Shown: piece by piece, positions 54,943 through 63,959 of the stretch | Position numbering within the stretch: the first letter of the stretch is position 1 | Layout of the letters: every line of letters begins with the position of its first letter | Source of the DNA: Blautia sp. AF19-10LB | Lineage (GTDB): Bacteria; Bacillota; Clostridia; Lachnospirales; Lachnospiraceae | Length of the DNA: 64,000 nt | Direction: 5' to 3' | NCBI RefSeq assembly: GCF_003461245.1 | Contig: NZ_QTWS01000004.1 | Coordinates: forward strand, 62,254 to 126,253 | Notes under the pieces: model-generated | Seen by the model: the letters and a program-made list of their open reading frames with translations, nothing else | Databases searched by the model: none | What the model was told of the DNA's origin: nothing | Program-made: the position numbers and the translations under genes

Positions 54943-55329
54943 TTACTTTCCTTTTCCGTTTTCCATATCAACGCCTGCGATGCGGATATTTACATCTGCC
55001 ACTTCCAGGCCTGTCATGTTTTCAATGGACGATTTGACCTTGTCCTGAACCTTCTTGCTTACTTCAAGAATATTCTTGCCGAACTCGATATTCAGTGTCA
55101 GGTCAACAGTAACAACGCCCTCAAGGACGGTTACCTTAACTCCTTTGGAAAGGTTCTTCACTCCAAGCTTGCTTACCAGCTCGTTTGTAATATTTCCTCC
55201 CATGGATGCAACGCCGTCAACTTCGGTTGCTGCCAGTCCTGCGATGACTGTTACTACTTCATCTGCGATCTTGACTTCACCGATCCCTCCTACATCCTGT
55301 AATTTATAGGTTGTTCTCTTTTCTGCCAT
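54943..55329 (-). CDS. Asp23/Gls24-family envelope stress protein
   Basis: 128 residues from ATG 55329 (MAEKRTTYKLQDVGGIG), with AGGAGGT upstream. Typical family text: GEVKIADEVVTVIAGLAATEVDGVASMGG and VTVDLTLNIEFGKNILEVSKKVQDKVKSSIENMTGLEV. Cytoplasmic, membrane-associated in relatives. First gene of the nusB operon, as in many Firmicutes. Confidence 0.9.
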   Translation of the reverse strand: MAEKRTTYKLQDVGGIGEVKIADEVVTVIAGLAATEVDGVASMGGNITNELVSKLGVKNLSKGVKVTVLEGVVTVDLTLNIEFGKNILEVSKKVQDKVKSSIENMTGLEVADVNIRIAGVDMENGKGK

Positions 55330-55443
55330 ATCTAATACCTCCTGCGGGCTCCGACTCATAGCTGCAAGAAATCCTCTCACAGCTATCAAATTCTAATTTT
55401 GCATAGGTTTAGTATATCAAATTTGTCCGCAAATTAAAAGCGT

Positions 55444-57033
55444 TTATTTACTGAATTCTGTCAGTACGAGATTCGGATTTCGGTCTTCTGTCATGCCGAC
55501 GCTCCATGCATTGACGAACAGAAGAAGCGGGTTGCCCTTGAGGTCTGTAACCTTCTTCATGTCTGAAGTTCCTGTGATCTTGGCCACATCGACTTCTTCT
55601 TTGTTTGCGATCCAGCGGATATGCTCATATGGAAGGTTTTCCAGACGGATCTCGACATTATATTCGTTTTCCAGACGGTATTTGAGGACATCAAACTGCA
55701 GGACACCGACAACGCCTACGATGATCTCTTCCATACCGGTGTTGAATTCCTGGAAGATCTGGATCGCACCTTCCTGCGCGATCTGGTTGATACCCTTGAC
55801 AAACTGCTTACGCTTCATGGTATCAAGCTGGCGCACACGTGCAAAATGCTCCGGTGCGAAAGTCGGGATTCCCTCAAATGCAAACTTACGTCCCGGCGCA
55901 CAGATCGTATCACCAATGGAAAAAATACCCGGGTCAAAGACTCCGATAATATCTCCGGCATATGCCTCATCTACCACATGACGGGATTCTGCCATCATCT
56001 GCTGAGGCTGGAGAAGACGCATCTTCTTGTCTCCCTGTACATGATAGACTTCCTGGGATGCATCGAATTTACCGGAGCAGATACGCATGAATGCGATCCT
56101 GTCTCGATGTGCCTTGTTCATGTTTGCCTGGATCTTGAATACGAATGCGGAGAAATCATCAGACATCGGATCAATCTCGCCCTCATCGGATACTCGCGGA
56201 AGTGGAGAGGTTGTCATCTTGAGGAAGTGCTCAAGGAAAGTCTCCACACCGAAGTTTGTAAGCGCGGAACCGAAGAATACCGGTGTCATATTTCCCTTGC
56301 TTACCTGTTCCTGGTCAAATTCCACACTTGCTCCGTCCAAAAGCTCGATCTCATCCATGAGCTGTTCCTTCTGATCCGGATCTACGATGTCGTCAAGTCT
56401 TGCATCGTCAATATCGATTTCTTCGATCACACCTTCCTTGGTTCCCTTCTGTGTGTCAGAGAAGGTCAGGACTTTGTGTGTATTTCTGTCATAAACTCCA
56501 CGGAATTTCTTACCGGAACCGATCGGCCAGTTGATCGGGCAGGTTGCGATCCCGAGTTCCTTTTCTATTTCATCCAGAAGATCAAACGTATCATTTGCAT
56601 CTCTGTCCATCTTGTTGATAAAAGTAAAGATCGGAATGTGTCTCATGACGCAGACCTTGAACAGCTTTCTTGTCTGTGCCTCGACACCCTTGCTTCCGTC
56701 GATGACCATGACTGCGGAATCCGCTGCCATCAGAGTACGGTAGGTATCCTCTGAGAAATCCTGATGTCCCGGTGTATCCAGAATATTGATACAATATCCA
56801 TCATAATGAAACTGTAATACGGAAGAGGTTACGGAAATACCTCTCTCTTTCTCTATTTCCATCCAGTCAGATACTGCATGGCGGGCAGTTGCCTTACCTT
56901 TAACACTACCTGCCAGGTTGATCGCACCTCCATACAGCAGAAATTTCTCTGTCAGGGTTGTCTTACCGGCATCCGGGTGAGAGATAATGGCAAAAGTTCT
57001 TCTTTTTTCTATTTCGTTCGCGTACTTAGACAC
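55444..57033 (-). CDS. prfC: Peptide chain release factor 3
   Basis: 529 residues from GTG 57033 (GGAGG 6 bases before). GTPase motifs SHPDAGKTTLTEK, DTPGHQDF and NKMDRD; the length and C-terminal half (VGVVGVLQFDVLKYRLENEYNVE) fit RF3 and not EF-G. Recycles RF1/RF2 after termination. Divergent from the LysR gene. Confidence 0.95.
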   Translation of the reverse strand: MSKYANEIEKRRTFAIISHPDAGKTTLTEKFLLYGGAINLAGSVKGKATARHAVSDWMEIEKERGISVTSSVLQFHYDGYCINILDTPGHQDFSEDTYRTLMAADSAVMVIDGSKGVEAQTRKLFKVCVMRHIPIFTFINKMDRDANDTFDLLDEIEKELGIATCPINWPIGSGKKFRGVYDRNTHKVLTFSDTQKGTKEGVIEEIDIDDARLDDIVDPDQKEQLMDEIELLDGASVEFDQEQVSKGNMTPVFFGSALTNFGVETFLEHFLKMTTSPLPRVSDEGEIDPMSDDFSAFVFKIQANMNKAHRDRIAFMRICSGKFDASQEVYHVQGDKKMRLLQPQQMMAESRHVVDEAYAGDIIGVFDPGIFSIGDTICAPGRKFAFEGIPTFAPEHFARVRQLDTMKRKQFVKGINQIAQEGAIQIFQEFNTGMEEIIVGVVGVLQFDVLKYRLENEYNVEIRLENLPYEHIRWIANKEEVDVAKITGTSDMKKVTDLKGNPLLLFVNAWSVGMTEDRNPNLVLTEFSK

Positions 57034-57146
57034 GTTTTTCCTCCTGTCTGTTATCCTATTTCCAATTTCTATACAACTTTTTATTTTATTATAGACTATG
57101 CCGGACTGTCAAGAAATTTCCCTATATGAAGGATATAAAGTTATAA

Positions 57147-57175
57147 TTGAAAAGAAAATCTTTTCTCTGTATAAT
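57147..57175 (+). promoter_or_regulatory. Promoter of the LysR-type gene
   Basis: TTGAAA (57147-57152), 17 bases, TATAAT (57170-57175), 40 bases before the start codon. Confidence 0.75.
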
Positions 57176-57214
57176 AGAGGCATATTTTTTGAATACGTGC
57201 CAGGAGGAAATTTT

Positions 57215-58132
57215 ATGAATCTCGCAGAAATAGAAACTTTTTTGACTATCGTAAACACCAAGAGTATTACCCGCACCGCTGATCTTTTATTTCTGTCCCA
57301 GCCAACTGTCAGCCATCGTCTGAATTCCCTTGAGAATGAACTGGGATTTCCTCTTGTCATCCGAAACAAAGGACATAAGCAGGTCGAACTCACACCCAAA
57401 GGAATGGATTTTGTCGTCCTCGCCGAACGGTGGATGTCCCTGTGGAAAGAAACACTCACACTTCAGCACAACCAGGAACGGATGCTTCTGACAATCGGCT
57501 GCACGGACAGCCTGAACATCGCCGTATTTGCTCCGCTGTATGATGAGATCCTTCAGTCACATTCTCATCTGGATCTGGATATTGAATCTCATCACTCCAA
57601 TGAACTGTACGATCTGCTCAGTGAGCACAAATTTGATATCGGTTTTGTCTATCAGCATCTTCATTACAAAAACATCATCGCAGAGCAGATCTTTGAAGAA
57701 AAACTTTATCTGGTGCAGTCCGAACATCCGGTGATCCCGCGGGCGCAGGTACATACGGATGAACTGGATTCCTCCATGGAACTGTTTCTGAGCTGGGATG
57801 ACAATTTCCAGATCTGGCATGACCGCTGGCTTTCTTCTGTTACGAGACCTCATATCTCAGCAGACACGATCACTCTGCTTGACCGCCTGTGGAAAAAGGA
57901 CGAAAACTGGATGATCGCACCGGAATCTGTCATTCAGGAGCTTTCGCATTACCGTTCTCTGTATGTCAGCGAACTGGTCAACACCCCGCCAAACCGTGTC
58001 TGCTACAAAATCCGGCATCGTTATCCCAAGGTTTCCAACAAGCTCGCTGTTGAATATTTTGAGCACGAGCTGGAACGTTTTCTTGAAAAACGGCATCTCC
58101 ATATCCCAGTCGGCGTTGTATGGCATTCTTAA
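57215..58132 (+). CDS. LysR-type transcription regulator
   Basis: 305 residues from ATG 57215 (MNLAEIETFLTIVNTKSITRTADLLFLSQPTVSHRLNSLENELGF), with CAGGAGG 6 bases upstream; the frame opens earlier at 57098 but without support. Winged HTH then the substrate-binding domain. Target unknown: it diverges from prfC, so there is no obvious catabolic neighbour. Confidence 0.9.
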   Translation: MNLAEIETFLTIVNTKSITRTADLLFLSQPTVSHRLNSLENELGFPLVIRNKGHKQVELTPKGMDFVVLAERWMSLWKETLTLQHNQERMLLTIGCTDSLNIAVFAPLYDEILQSHSHLDLDIESHHSNELYDLLSEHKFDIGFVYQHLHYKNIIAEQIFEEKLYLVQSEHPVIPRAQVHTDELDSSMELFLSWDDNFQIWHDRWLSSVTRPHISADTITLLDRLWKKDENWMIAPESVIQELSHYRSLYVSELVNTPPNRVCYKIRHRYPKVSNKLAVEYFEHELERFLEKRHLHIPVGVVWHS

Positions 58133-58145
58133 TGCTTTTTATGTC

Positions 58146-58174
58146 AAAACAGAGAGGAAGCTCCCCTCTGTTTT
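58146..58174. terminator. Bidirectional terminator between the LysR gene and spoIIIAH
   Basis: AAAACAGAGAGG pairs with CCCCTCTGTTTT with one mismatch. A on one side and T on the other serve both converging genes. Confidence 0.8.
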
Positions 58175-58189
58175 GATCTGTGTCATTTC

Positions 58190-58948
58190 TTAATCATAGA
58201 TACCGTCTGTCTGGATCACCTGATCGGTGGAAGTTTCCTGGTCTTCGTATGTAGTATCTGCTTCGTCCGTGCTGTCATAGGCCGCGGTCTCGTCAGCATT
58301 TTCTTCCATCGAACTGCTTTCTTCCCCTGTATCCTCTGTCTGGTCAAGCGGCGTGATCACGATATTTTCTGCTGCGATCCCTGTCTTTCTCTTGATGATA
58401 TCCTCGATCTGTGCTCTTTTTGCATCTTCGAGGTCTGCTTCCGGCACAACTACGTCTGCAGTCTCTCCGGTAAGATTTACTACCGCATTCTCGAATCCTT
58501 TGGCTTCAAGAAGCATTTCTGCTGCAGCTTCTTTTTCGGACACGTCTGTCATCTCTACCATGGTGTTGATGGCGGTCTGTTTCTGATCATCCGAGATATC
58601 CGCATTGTTGATGATCTCCTGCAGGTCCGCCTTGTTCTGGGAGCGCACCTGTTCACGGGAAAGCTTTGCCTGTGCCGCAAATCCGGATGCCCCTGTCAGC
58701 ACCGCCTCCCCCGGCGTTGTCGTGTCTTCTTCTGTATCGGTAAGACTGCTCTGACTGTTTTCTTCCAGAAGTGCGCTTTCGTCGGTAATGTCATAATCCA
58801 CCTGATCCAAAATACTTGCACTGTCCGTGCTCGCTTCTTTGTCCTTGAATCCCAGATCCACGTCTGCAAAATTCAGGTATCCCGCCACTGCGATCAGGAT
58901 TGCCAGTGAAGTGATGATGACCTGATTCCTTTTTACGATTTTTTTCAC
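58190..58948 (-). CDS. spoIIIAH: Stage III sporulation protein AH
   Basis: 252 residues. Signal anchor (VIITSLAILIAVAGYLNF), acidic linker, and the ring-building domain (LSREQVRSQNKADLQEIINN...MVEMTDVSEKEAAAEMLLEAKGFENAVVNL). Mother-cell half of the feeding channel; binds SpoIIQ of the forespore. The acidic C-terminal tail is longer than in Bacillus. Last gene of the operon. Confidence 0.93.
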   Translation of the reverse strand: MKKIVKRNQVIITSLAILIAVAGYLNFADVDLGFKDKEASTDSASILDQVDYDITDESALLEENSQSSLTDTEEDTTTPGEAVLTGASGFAAQAKLSREQVRSQNKADLQEIINNADISDDQKQTAINTMVEMTDVSEKEAAAEMLLEAKGFENAVVNLTGETADVVVPEADLEDAKRAQIEDIIKRKTGIAAENIVITPLDQTEDTGEESSSMEENADETAAYDSTDEADTTYEDQETSTDQVIQTDGIYD

Positions 58949-58958
58949 TTTACTCTCC

Positions 58959-59402
58959 TCATTTCATTTTCATTATTTTTATTTTATGGGCTTCGATCTG
59001 AAATAATGCCATTACCGCCTGCTGAATTTTCTGCACGACCACCGGATCAGAGGCTCCCTCTGCCGCGATCAGCACTCCTCTGACTTCTGTTTCACCGGAA
59101 CGATAGATTCCCTGCTGTTCCTCCGTCATCAGCATCACTTTGACTTCACCAACTCCTTCTACATTCTCCAGAATATTCTGAAGCCTGCGTTCCAGGGAGG
59201 ACTGGATTTCATCTGTGCTCTGTGTACTGTTATCCATCAGGATCGTCTGCTTTGGTGTACTGCTCTTTTTGGATACCGGAAGTGCGATCACCGACAGAAG
59301 AAGTCCCAGAAGCAGGATCACGATCCACTGCTGTTTCGTCATTCCCTTCTGCAAAAATTCTGATATTCTGCTCTTCGATCCCGAAGCTCTGCCGGAGTTC
59401 AT
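58959..59402 (-). CDS. spoIIIAG: Stage III sporulation protein AG
   Basis: 147 residues. One membrane helix (QQWIVILLLGLLLSVIALPV) and a ring domain (LERRLQNILENVEGVGEVKVMLMTEE). A strong AAGGAGG lies 9 bases before ATG 59402, which is inside the spoIIIAF frame: the genes overlap by 173 bases. Shorter than the Bacillus protein. Confidence 0.9.
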   Translation of the reverse strand: MNSGRASGSKSRISEFLQKGMTKQQWIVILLLGLLLSVIALPVSKKSSTPKQTILMDNSTQSTDEIQSSLERRLQNILENVEGVGEVKVMLMTEEQQGIYRSGETEVRGVLIAAEGASDPVVVQKIQQAVMALFQIEAHKIKIMKMK

Positions 59403-59832
59403 CCTGGATCCTCCTTTCCTGTTCGCCGTCCATGTTCTGATCTGCCTTCAGTTCCACCGATATCGTCTCTCCTTCTATATCTACGATGGTCTCCTGTATT
59501 TTTATTCCTGCATCTTCACATTTTTTTGCAATCTGGGATGCAAGTTCCTGACGAAAGCCTTTACGGATGTAAAAGCCCTGAAGATCCTGCGTTTCTTTCT
59601 GCTCCAGAAGGTGTACTTCCTCGTTATAATAGTCTGCGAAATCCCCAATCATCTCCCTGCTTCCCCGCAGGAAAGAAAAAAGCGGCGTGCACAGCATGTA
59701 GATCAAAAGAAGTCCCATGAAAGACCGGATGTACCGTTCATATTTTCTGTCCGGCATCAATTGCAGGACCGCAGTAAATAAAATATAAAACGTCGCCAGG
59801 ATCCTGACCCACTGATAGATTTCTGCCTTCAT
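59230..59832 (-). CDS. spoIIIAF: Stage III sporulation protein AF
   Basis: 200 residues from ATG 59832 (MKAEIYQWVRILATFYILFTAVLQLMPDRKY), with AGGAGG 6 bases upstream. Two N-terminal membrane helices and a soluble domain (QIAKKCEDAGIKIQETIVDIEG). The last ~57 codons overlap spoIIIAG in another frame; the tail (AEGNDETAVDRDPASGTS) is low complexity, so the overlap probably arose by loss of the old stop. Confidence 0.9.
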   Translation of the reverse strand: MKAEIYQWVRILATFYILFTAVLQLMPDRKYERYIRSFMGLLLIYMLCTPLFSFLRGSREMIGDFADYYNEEVHLLEQKETQDLQGFYIRKGFRQELASQIAKKCEDAGIKIQETIVDIEGETISVELKADQNMDGEQERRIQDELRQSFGIEEQNIRIFAEGNDETAVDRDPASGTSSVGDRTSGIQKEQYTKADDPDG

Positions 59833-59840
59833 CTGCCCTC

Positions 59841-61058
59841 CTAACTCTGGATCCCTGCCATCAGGACAAGGAATGCCAGCATGCACAGAACTTCCGCAGT
59901 AAAAACGATCCGAAGAAGCAGGGTGCATCCCTCGCCCATTGCACTGAGCGCGCTGACCATCCGTTTATCTGAGATCGGCTGTGATACCGCCGAAAGAAAG
60001 CGATACAAAAGCGACAGGACACCATAATGCAGCATCGGTCCTGCTCCCGCCAGTACAAATACGACGAGTATCACAACGCCAAGACAATTTCGAATCAGGA
60101 CTGCGCTTGTCACGACCAGCTCTGTCACCATATTTACGGCGTTTCCTACTCCCGGAAGTGCCCCTGCCGCCCTTCCGAGAAGCCCTCGTTTCAGGTTGTC
60201 CATGACCGGTGCAACCAGATTTCGGATGATCTGCAGGCCGACCACTGCCGCGAGGAGTGTTTTGAGGCTCCAGGAGATCGCCGTGTTGAGGAATTCTGCC
60301 ATTTTTCCGAGCATTTCTTCTTTTGATAGGGAGTTTACGAGCTGTAAAAGGACATACAGGCTGGACGCAGGCAGGATGACAGTCGCAAGAAGCCACTGGA
60401 TCAGCCATACCAGAATCAGAACCCCCTCATAAAAAACTGCCGCTGATGCCGCGCCGGACGAGGCACAGACTGTCATGTAAAACGCCGGTGCCAGCCCTTT
60501 CATAACTTCCGTCATCCAGTCGATCGTCTTTTCCAACGACAGGCTCATTTCAGAAAAGGAATCTGTCAGCAGTGTAAAAACCAGCAGATAAACGACAAAA
60601 AAACTGATATTTCCAACCTGTTCGTTTTCGAACACATCCGCAAAGCTGGAAAAAACAGCCGCAAACAGTACCAGAAGGAGAAGTTTGACCAAAAGTCCCC
60701 TCTCCTGTTCCAGACGATAAAAGAAAAAGCGGTACACCACTCCCTGTACCGCTTCTTTTGAAAATGCTTGTTCACCTTTTGTCAGTTTTATGAGCGCATC
60801 TTTCATGGAAAAACTGTCTTCGCCCAGAAGTTCGTCCAGCATGTTCTGGACATCTGTCAGTTCGATCTCGTTCAGAAGTTCCTGTGCGATGTCTGTGTCG
60901 TTTTGATTAGAATCAGATATGTCGTCTGACTGGCTTTTCTTTGGTGTCTGGCTCTGAATTCCTGTACTGCTTCCATAAACTTCTGCTACACATGCTACCA
61001 TCAGAATTACCAGACATACCACACGCACCAGCACCGCCAGCCAGTTTTTCCCTCTCAT
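59841..61058 (-). CDS. spoIIIAE: Stage III sporulation protein AE
   Basis: 405 residues with a signal peptide (WLAVLVRVVCLVILMVACVAEVYG) and 7-8 membrane helices. Membrane part of the SpoIIIA complex. ATG overlaps the spoIIIAD stop (ATGA). Confidence 0.93.
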   Translation of the reverse strand: MRGKNWLAVLVRVVCLVILMVACVAEVYGSSTGIQSQTPKKSQSDDISDSNQNDTDIAQELLNEIELTDVQNMLDELLGEDSFSMKDALIKLTKGEQAFSKEAVQGVVYRFFFYRLEQERGLLVKLLLLVLFAAVFSSFADVFENEQVGNISFFVVYLLVFTLLTDSFSEMSLSLEKTIDWMTEVMKGLAPAFYMTVCASSGAASAAVFYEGVLILVWLIQWLLATVILPASSLYVLLQLVNSLSKEEMLGKMAEFLNTAISWSLKTLLAAVVGLQIIRNLVAPVMDNLKRGLLGRAAGALPGVGNAVNMVTELVVTSAVLIRNCLGVVILVVFVLAGAGPMLHYGVLSLLYRFLSAVSQPISDKRMVSALSAMGEGCTLLLRIVFTAEVLCMLAFLVLMAGIQS

Positions 61059-61441
61059 GCCATAAACTCCTGAATCGTTTCCAGTAGTGCCAGAAGAATT
61101 GGAACACTCTGTACCAGTACAGAAAGCCGGCAGAATAATTCAATCTGCGCCGCCGTAGCCTGATGCCCCGCATCCTTGCAGATTCCTGCCGAAAACTGTC
61201 CGATGTAAGTGATTCCGATCATTTTAATTAACGTCGTCAGGTACTCCTGCTCCACAGGCAGGCTGTCCTTGAGCTGCCGCAGCGTTCCGAAAAGATATTC
61301 CAGCTTTCCGACAGCCAGTCCCAGGATCATGATGCCAATTCCCATCGTGATAAAAGCGGTATATTCCGGCCGGGTTTCTTTCAGAAAAAAGCATAATATA
61401 ACACCGCAGATCCCCAGAAGAGAAATTTTTATAATATCCAT
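61055..61441 (-). CDS. spoIIIAD: Stage III sporulation protein AD
   Basis: 128 residues, three or four membrane helices (IIKISLLGICGVILCFFLKE; YTAFITMGIGIMILGLAV). AGGAGG precedes the ATG. Part of the membrane core with AC and AE. Confidence 0.92.
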   Translation of the reverse strand: MDIIKISLLGICGVILCFFLKETRPEYTAFITMGIGIMILGLAVGKLEYLFGTLRQLKDSLPVEQEYLTTLIKMIGITYIGQFSAGICKDAGHQATAAQIELFCRLSVLVQSVPILLALLETIQEFMA

Positions 61442-61453
61442 CTTTCCTCCTGC

Positions 61454-61648
61454 TTACAGCACAAACAATTTCTGAATATCCACAAACAATTCATAAATAT
61501 ACGGTACGATCCAGAATAATACGATAAGAAGGCCGGCGAGACTTACAAGAAATGCCTGTTCATCTCTCCCGCTGTGTTTCAATACCTGAGAGAGAATGGA
61601 AACCAGAATCCCGACCGCCGCTATTTTGAAAATAATGGTGACTTCCAC
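61454..61648 (-). CDS. spoIIIAC: Stage III sporulation protein AC
   Basis: 64 residues from GTG 61648 after GGGGGAG. Two membrane helices (IIFKIAAVGILVSILSQVL, FLVSLAGLLIVLFWIVPYI). Usual size. Confidence 0.92.
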   Translation of the reverse strand: MEVTIIFKIAAVGILVSILSQVLKHSGRDEQAFLVSLAGLLIVLFWIVPYIYELFVDIQKLFVL

Positions 61649-61666
61649 GCTCTCCCCCTTCTCCTC

Positions 61667-62197
61667 TTACCAAAACAATACTGCAAGCAAAATGCCTCCC
61701 ATAATCCCTAAGGACTGGCAGATTTTCTTCTGCTCCGGCATTTTTTCTCTGAGCTGTCTTCTTTGTTCTTCCACATCCGTTTCCAGAAGTTCGATCTGTT
61801 TTATCTGCATTTCTCTGTCAAGATAGCCAAGTCTGCGCCCAAGAGTCCGAAGAATCTCCATTTCTTCTTTCCTCTGCGACCCTCCGGGATTTCCCTGATA
61901 AAAATTTCTTTGTATACAAAATTCCATGATCTCTTCCAGATTTTTGCCTCCGGTGTCTTCCATTTCCTGTGCGGCATCCCGAAGGATTGTCCCAAAAAAT
62001 CCACTGATTTTTGCTGCAATCTCCCGGAATGCGTCTGGAAGAGAACTGTTGCCGCATCGGATCTCTCCTTTCAGAAAAAAAAGAATCTGAAGCAAAATCT
62101 CCAGGTTCTTTTCTCTTTCTGTGATCTCCCGACTTCTGGCATACCCGATTCCTGCTCCACCCAGGATCAGCAACAGGCTTGCCGCCATTTTCAGCAT
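61667..62197 (-). CDS. spoIIIAB: Stage III sporulation protein AB
   Basis: 176 residues: short membrane anchors at both ends (LKMAASLLLILGGAGIGYAR; LGIMGGILLAVLFW) around a helical domain resembling GspF (type II secretion membrane protein). Overlaps spoIIIAA by 7 bases; AAAGGA precedes the ATG. Confidence 0.92.
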   Translation of the reverse strand: MLKMAASLLLILGGAGIGYARSREITEREKNLEILLQILFFLKGEIRCGNSSLPDAFREIAAKISGFFGTILRDAAQEMEDTGGKNLEEIMEFCIQRNFYQGNPGGSQRKEEMEILRTLGRRLGYLDREMQIKQIELLETDVEEQRRQLREKMPEQKKICQSLGIMGGILLAVLFW

Positions 62198-63147
62198 TTT
62201 TGTCCTTTTTCATCGTAGATTCCTTTTATGATACCGATCTGCTTCCTGTCTCCGAGAACGATATATTTTTCAAATATTTCCATCTTTTTTAACTTCTGAA
62301 AAAACGGCTGGTTTAAGATATCCTCCACGGAATTTCCATGTGCCGTGGCAATCAGCCTGCATCCACAATGGATCACGCTTTCAACCGCCCGGAAATCTTC
62401 TTCTCTGCCAAGTTCGTCTACCGCCACCACATCCGGCGACATCGAACGCACCAGCATCTGCATTCCTTCCGCTTTCGGACAGGCATCGAGAATGTCTGTC
62501 CGCATTCCAAGGTCATTCTGTGGAACACCCTGCCAGCTTCCGGCAAGCTCACTTCGTTCATCCACCACCCCAACTGTCACTCCAGGAATGCCCTCTCTCC
62601 CGTTACTGAGCTGTCGGATCACATCCCGCAGAAGTGTCGTCTTGCCACACCTCGGCGGTGAGATGATCAATGTGTGTGAAATATGGTTTCGACTTTGAAT
62701 ATACGGCATCACTGCATCTGCACAGCCCGGGATCTGATGTGACAGCCGGACATTGATGCAGGAAATATATTTCATTCCACGGATCCTGTCGCCATTCAGA
62801 AGTACCTTGCCGGTAACGCCCACTCTGTGTCCGCCCTGTACGCTTATGTATCCCTGCCGGATCTCATCTTCATACGCATACAGCGAATATCCGCACACAT
62901 ACTCCAGCGTTTCCTTAAGATCCTGCCGCGTCACAAAATACGGCTCGCCTCTTTTTATCTGCAAAAAGCGTTCACCCCCTGCATATACAAGAAACAGGGG
63001 GCGTCCCACCCGGAGTCGGATCTCATAAAGTTTCTCATAATCCGGTCCCGCCTCAATGAGAAGTTTGCGGATATTTCCTGCAAACAGATTCTGAATACTC
63101 TCCCTGTCGATCGTCCTCACCTCTTTACAGTTAATATATGTGGACAA
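62191..63147 (-). CDS. spoIIIAA: Stage III sporulation protein AA (secretion ATPase-like)
   Basis: 318 residues as drawn from a TTG at 63147; GTG at 63120 is an alternative and neither has a convincing ribosome site. GspE/VirB11-like ATPase with Walker A SPPRCGKTTLLRD near 165-173 and Walker B VVAVDELGREED. Powers or assembles the SpoIIIA channel. A sequence like a sigma-E promoter (GTAATAA, 14 bases, CATATATT) lies across the proposed TTG start, which would favour a downstream start; weak evidence. Confidence 0.9.
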   Translation of the reverse strand: MSTYINCKEVRTIDRESIQNLFAGNIRKLLIEAGPDYEKLYEIRLRVGRPLFLVYAGGERFLQIKRGEPYFVTRQDLKETLEYVCGYSLYAYEDEIRQGYISVQGGHRVGVTGKVLLNGDRIRGMKYISCINVRLSHQIPGCADAVMPYIQSRNHISHTLIISPPRCGKTTLLRDVIRQLSNGREGIPGVTVGVVDERSELAGSWQGVPQNDLGMRTDILDACPKAEGMQMLVRSMSPDVVAVDELGREEDFRAVESVIHCGCRLIATAHGNSVEDILNQPFFQKLKKMEIFEKYIVLGDRKQIGIIKGIYDEKGQKC

Positions 63148-63157
63148 TCTGTTTTTA

Positions 63158-63925
63158 TTACCGGGAAAAATCCGTTTTTTTCATGGCACAGCCAAGTCCG
63201 AGCATTCCCCAGAACAACGGGGATACTGCCAGGTTGGAATCATTCATAAGCCCCATGAAAAGAAAAGCAGTCACACTCAGCAGAATCACAGCATCCACTG
63301 CAAAAAAACTGCTGTCTTTTTTCTGTTTCAGGCTTCGAACAGACGAAACTGCATAACTTCCCCAGAATATCAGAAGACAGAGCAGCGACAGAATGCCTGT
63401 CTGAAGTGCACTCTGCAAATACAGACTGTGCGCCTTGGACGGAATCTGCTCCAGCATCCAGCGTCCTGTGTTTGCTTTCATAACATAATCCTGCTGTGGA
63501 AATTCTTCTACGAAAGTATCCGGTCCGCTTCCGACCAGAATATGCTCTTTCAGAAGTGGAATCGCCCTGCCCCAGATATAGCCTCGTCCGGTAAAAAGCT
63601 TTTCATAGCCTTTCAGAACGCTGTCGGCTGTCCGGATCTCGTCTCCGCGTTTATAAAAGTTAATATATACAAACTGTGGTGATCCATTTGCCTTGACAAA
63701 TTCCCAGGTGATATCCTGATACTGCATCAGAAGATTCTGCGTACCTGAATCCATGTAGCTGTCAAATTTCAGTTCTTTCAGCGCGTCATCCTGCGCGACA
63801 AAACATTGCTGATCCATGTCCCAGTATGCAGGAATTCTGTTCCTGTCTTCATCATAGATTGTCAGAGAATCTCCCTCATCTGACGATACCGGACAGAATT
63901 CATAAAAATGCCCTCCCTGTACCAA
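63158..63925 (-). pseudogene. 5'-truncated O-antigen ligase/polymerase-like gene
   Basis: 255 residues matching the C-terminal part of Wzy/O-antigen ligase-type proteins: a large external loop (RGYIWGRAIPLLKEHILVGSGPDTFVEEFPQQDY...SKAHSLYLQSALQTGILSLLCLL) then two or three membrane helices. Intact family members have 8-10 further helices before this loop. In frame, a TAA stands 9 bases before the first codon, and a hairpin (63904-63959) overlaps the proposed start, so the N-terminal half is gone or out of frame. Translation, if any, would be from TTG at 63925. Confidence 0.6.
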
Positions 63926-63959
63926 AAGTAGTTACATTCAGTATAAGGAGGGTATTTTT
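63904..63959 (-). terminator. Hairpin at the window edge, probable terminator of an upstream gene
   Basis: AAAAATGCCCTCC and GGAGGGTATTTTT pair with one mismatch; A-tract and T-tract flank both sides, so it can work on either strand. On the minus strand it follows a possible gene end (short frame ending TAA at 63961-63963). Confidence 0.6.

Noticed and set aside
55621..56754. 377-codon plus-strand frame opposite prfC
   Set aside because: Shadow of release factor 3; no start signals.
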